64,000 nt of DNA, taken from Dipodascopsis uninucleata var. uninucleata. Its lineage: Eukaryota > Ascomycota > Lipomycetes > Lipomycetales > Lipomycetaceae. Made by a program: the position numbers and the translations under genes. The stretch spans positions 556,542 through 620,541 of the forward strand of contig JAJLTO010000009.1 of NCBI GenBank assembly GCA_030568195.1, in the 5' to 3' direction. Positions 63,887 through 64,000 of the stretch are shown piece after piece (the first letter of the stretch is position 1; each line of letters opens with the position of its first letter). The notes under the pieces are model-generated. The model worked only from the letters and a program-made list of their open reading frames with translations. It was not told where the DNA came from and did no database searches.

Positions 63887-64000
63887 CTACCTCACAAGAA
63901 GTTCTCTTCCTTTTATATGTAAGGGAGACTGTGTTCCTTTTGAAACTGTGCACAAAGGACACCGGCCTCATATTCTATTCAACATTTGAGTTTAGTTTCA

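Larger units (their letters stand above)
62685..64000 (+). repeat. Tandem repeat array of a small-TM-ORF unit
   Basis: Units begin with CAGCATTGTGCTCAGTT at 62689, 63051 and 63753. Each contains the small ORF followed by about 200 bp of similar flank: CTCACA(G/A)GAAGTT, CACCTGCCTCATATT, CAACATTTGAGTT, AATGCTTAATTAC and CCAACTTTGAGAGTT are shared by two or three units. The start-to-start spacing is 362 and 702 bp, so the second interval is about two units long. A truncated fragment of the ORF (63675-63731) abuts the third unit. The array continues beyond the right edge of the window. Confidence 0.85.

Noticed and set aside
823-64000. tRNA genes in intergenic regions
   Set aside because: I scanned for GTTCRANNC-type B boxes on both strands in the gaps and found none with a matching A box and acceptor stem.

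Overview
The window is nuclear DNA from an ascomycete fungus, probably a yeast-like early-branching lineage (basal Saccharomycotina or Taphrinomycotina). Every recognisable protein is of fungal type. I resolved 28 spliceosomal introns in 14 genes. Most are 48-135 nt, nearly all lie in the 5' part of the gene, donors are mainly GTAAGT/GTATGT/GTGAGT-like, and branch points are TACTAAC/CTAAC-like and close to the 3' splice site, as in budding yeasts. CTG falls at conserved leucine positions (for example in the first ABC signature of the ABCA transporter), so I see no CUG recoding. TSC2, an ABCA-type transporter, an SFR1-like protein, a BIM1-like GPI protein and WDR89 are present, which argues against a close relative of Saccharomyces cerevisiae. 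No tRNA, rRNA, CRISPR array or intact transposon was found.

Layout. 1-5.7 kb: KGD1 (5' part only), UTP14 and DUS4, all on the minus strand. 5.7-16 kb: YDJ1 (plus), VAM7 (minus), MSH1 (plus, five exons). 16-31 kb: ABCA transporter (plus), TSC2 (minus), CSE1 (plus, four exons). 31-40 kb: a 2-kb gene-poor stretch, then VRG4, COG1 and GPI13 on the plus strand. 40-47 kb: a BIM1-like GPI protein (minus), a PSG1-like membrane protein (plus), an orphan putative zinc-finger protein (minus), DLD1 (plus), RTR1 (minus). 47-54 kb: HRD3 (minus), TOA1 (plus), RPB10 (minus, four very short exons, easily missed), SFR1/MEI5 (minus). 54-62 kb: NOC2 (plus), VPS28 (minus, five exons), GWT1 (plus), a WDR89-like WD40 protein (minus). 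62-64 kb: a gene-poor block with tandem degenerate copies of a tiny single-membrane-span ORF.

The genes are ordinary eukaryotic housekeeping genes without operon logic, but several themes recur. The secretory pathway and GPI anchoring are represented by VRG4, COG1, GPI13, GWT1, HRD3, PSG1 and the BIM1-like GPI protein. Ribosome biogenesis is represented by UTP14 and NOC2, both with RRPE-like promoter boxes. Transcription is represented by RPB10, TOA1 and RTR1; mitochondrial function by KGD1, MSH1 and DLD1; endolysosomal traffic by VAM7 and VPS28.

The most unusual part is 62.1-64 kb: four tandem copies (one possibly intact long form, one short form, one frameshifted, one truncated) of a 37-47-residue acidic, single-TM ORF with spacing reminiscent of OST4. 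Other points of interest are TTACCCGG (Reb1-type) sites confined to the KGD1 and YDJ1 promoters, the hidden RPB10 gene, two introns ending in GAG, and several short unexplained ORFs.
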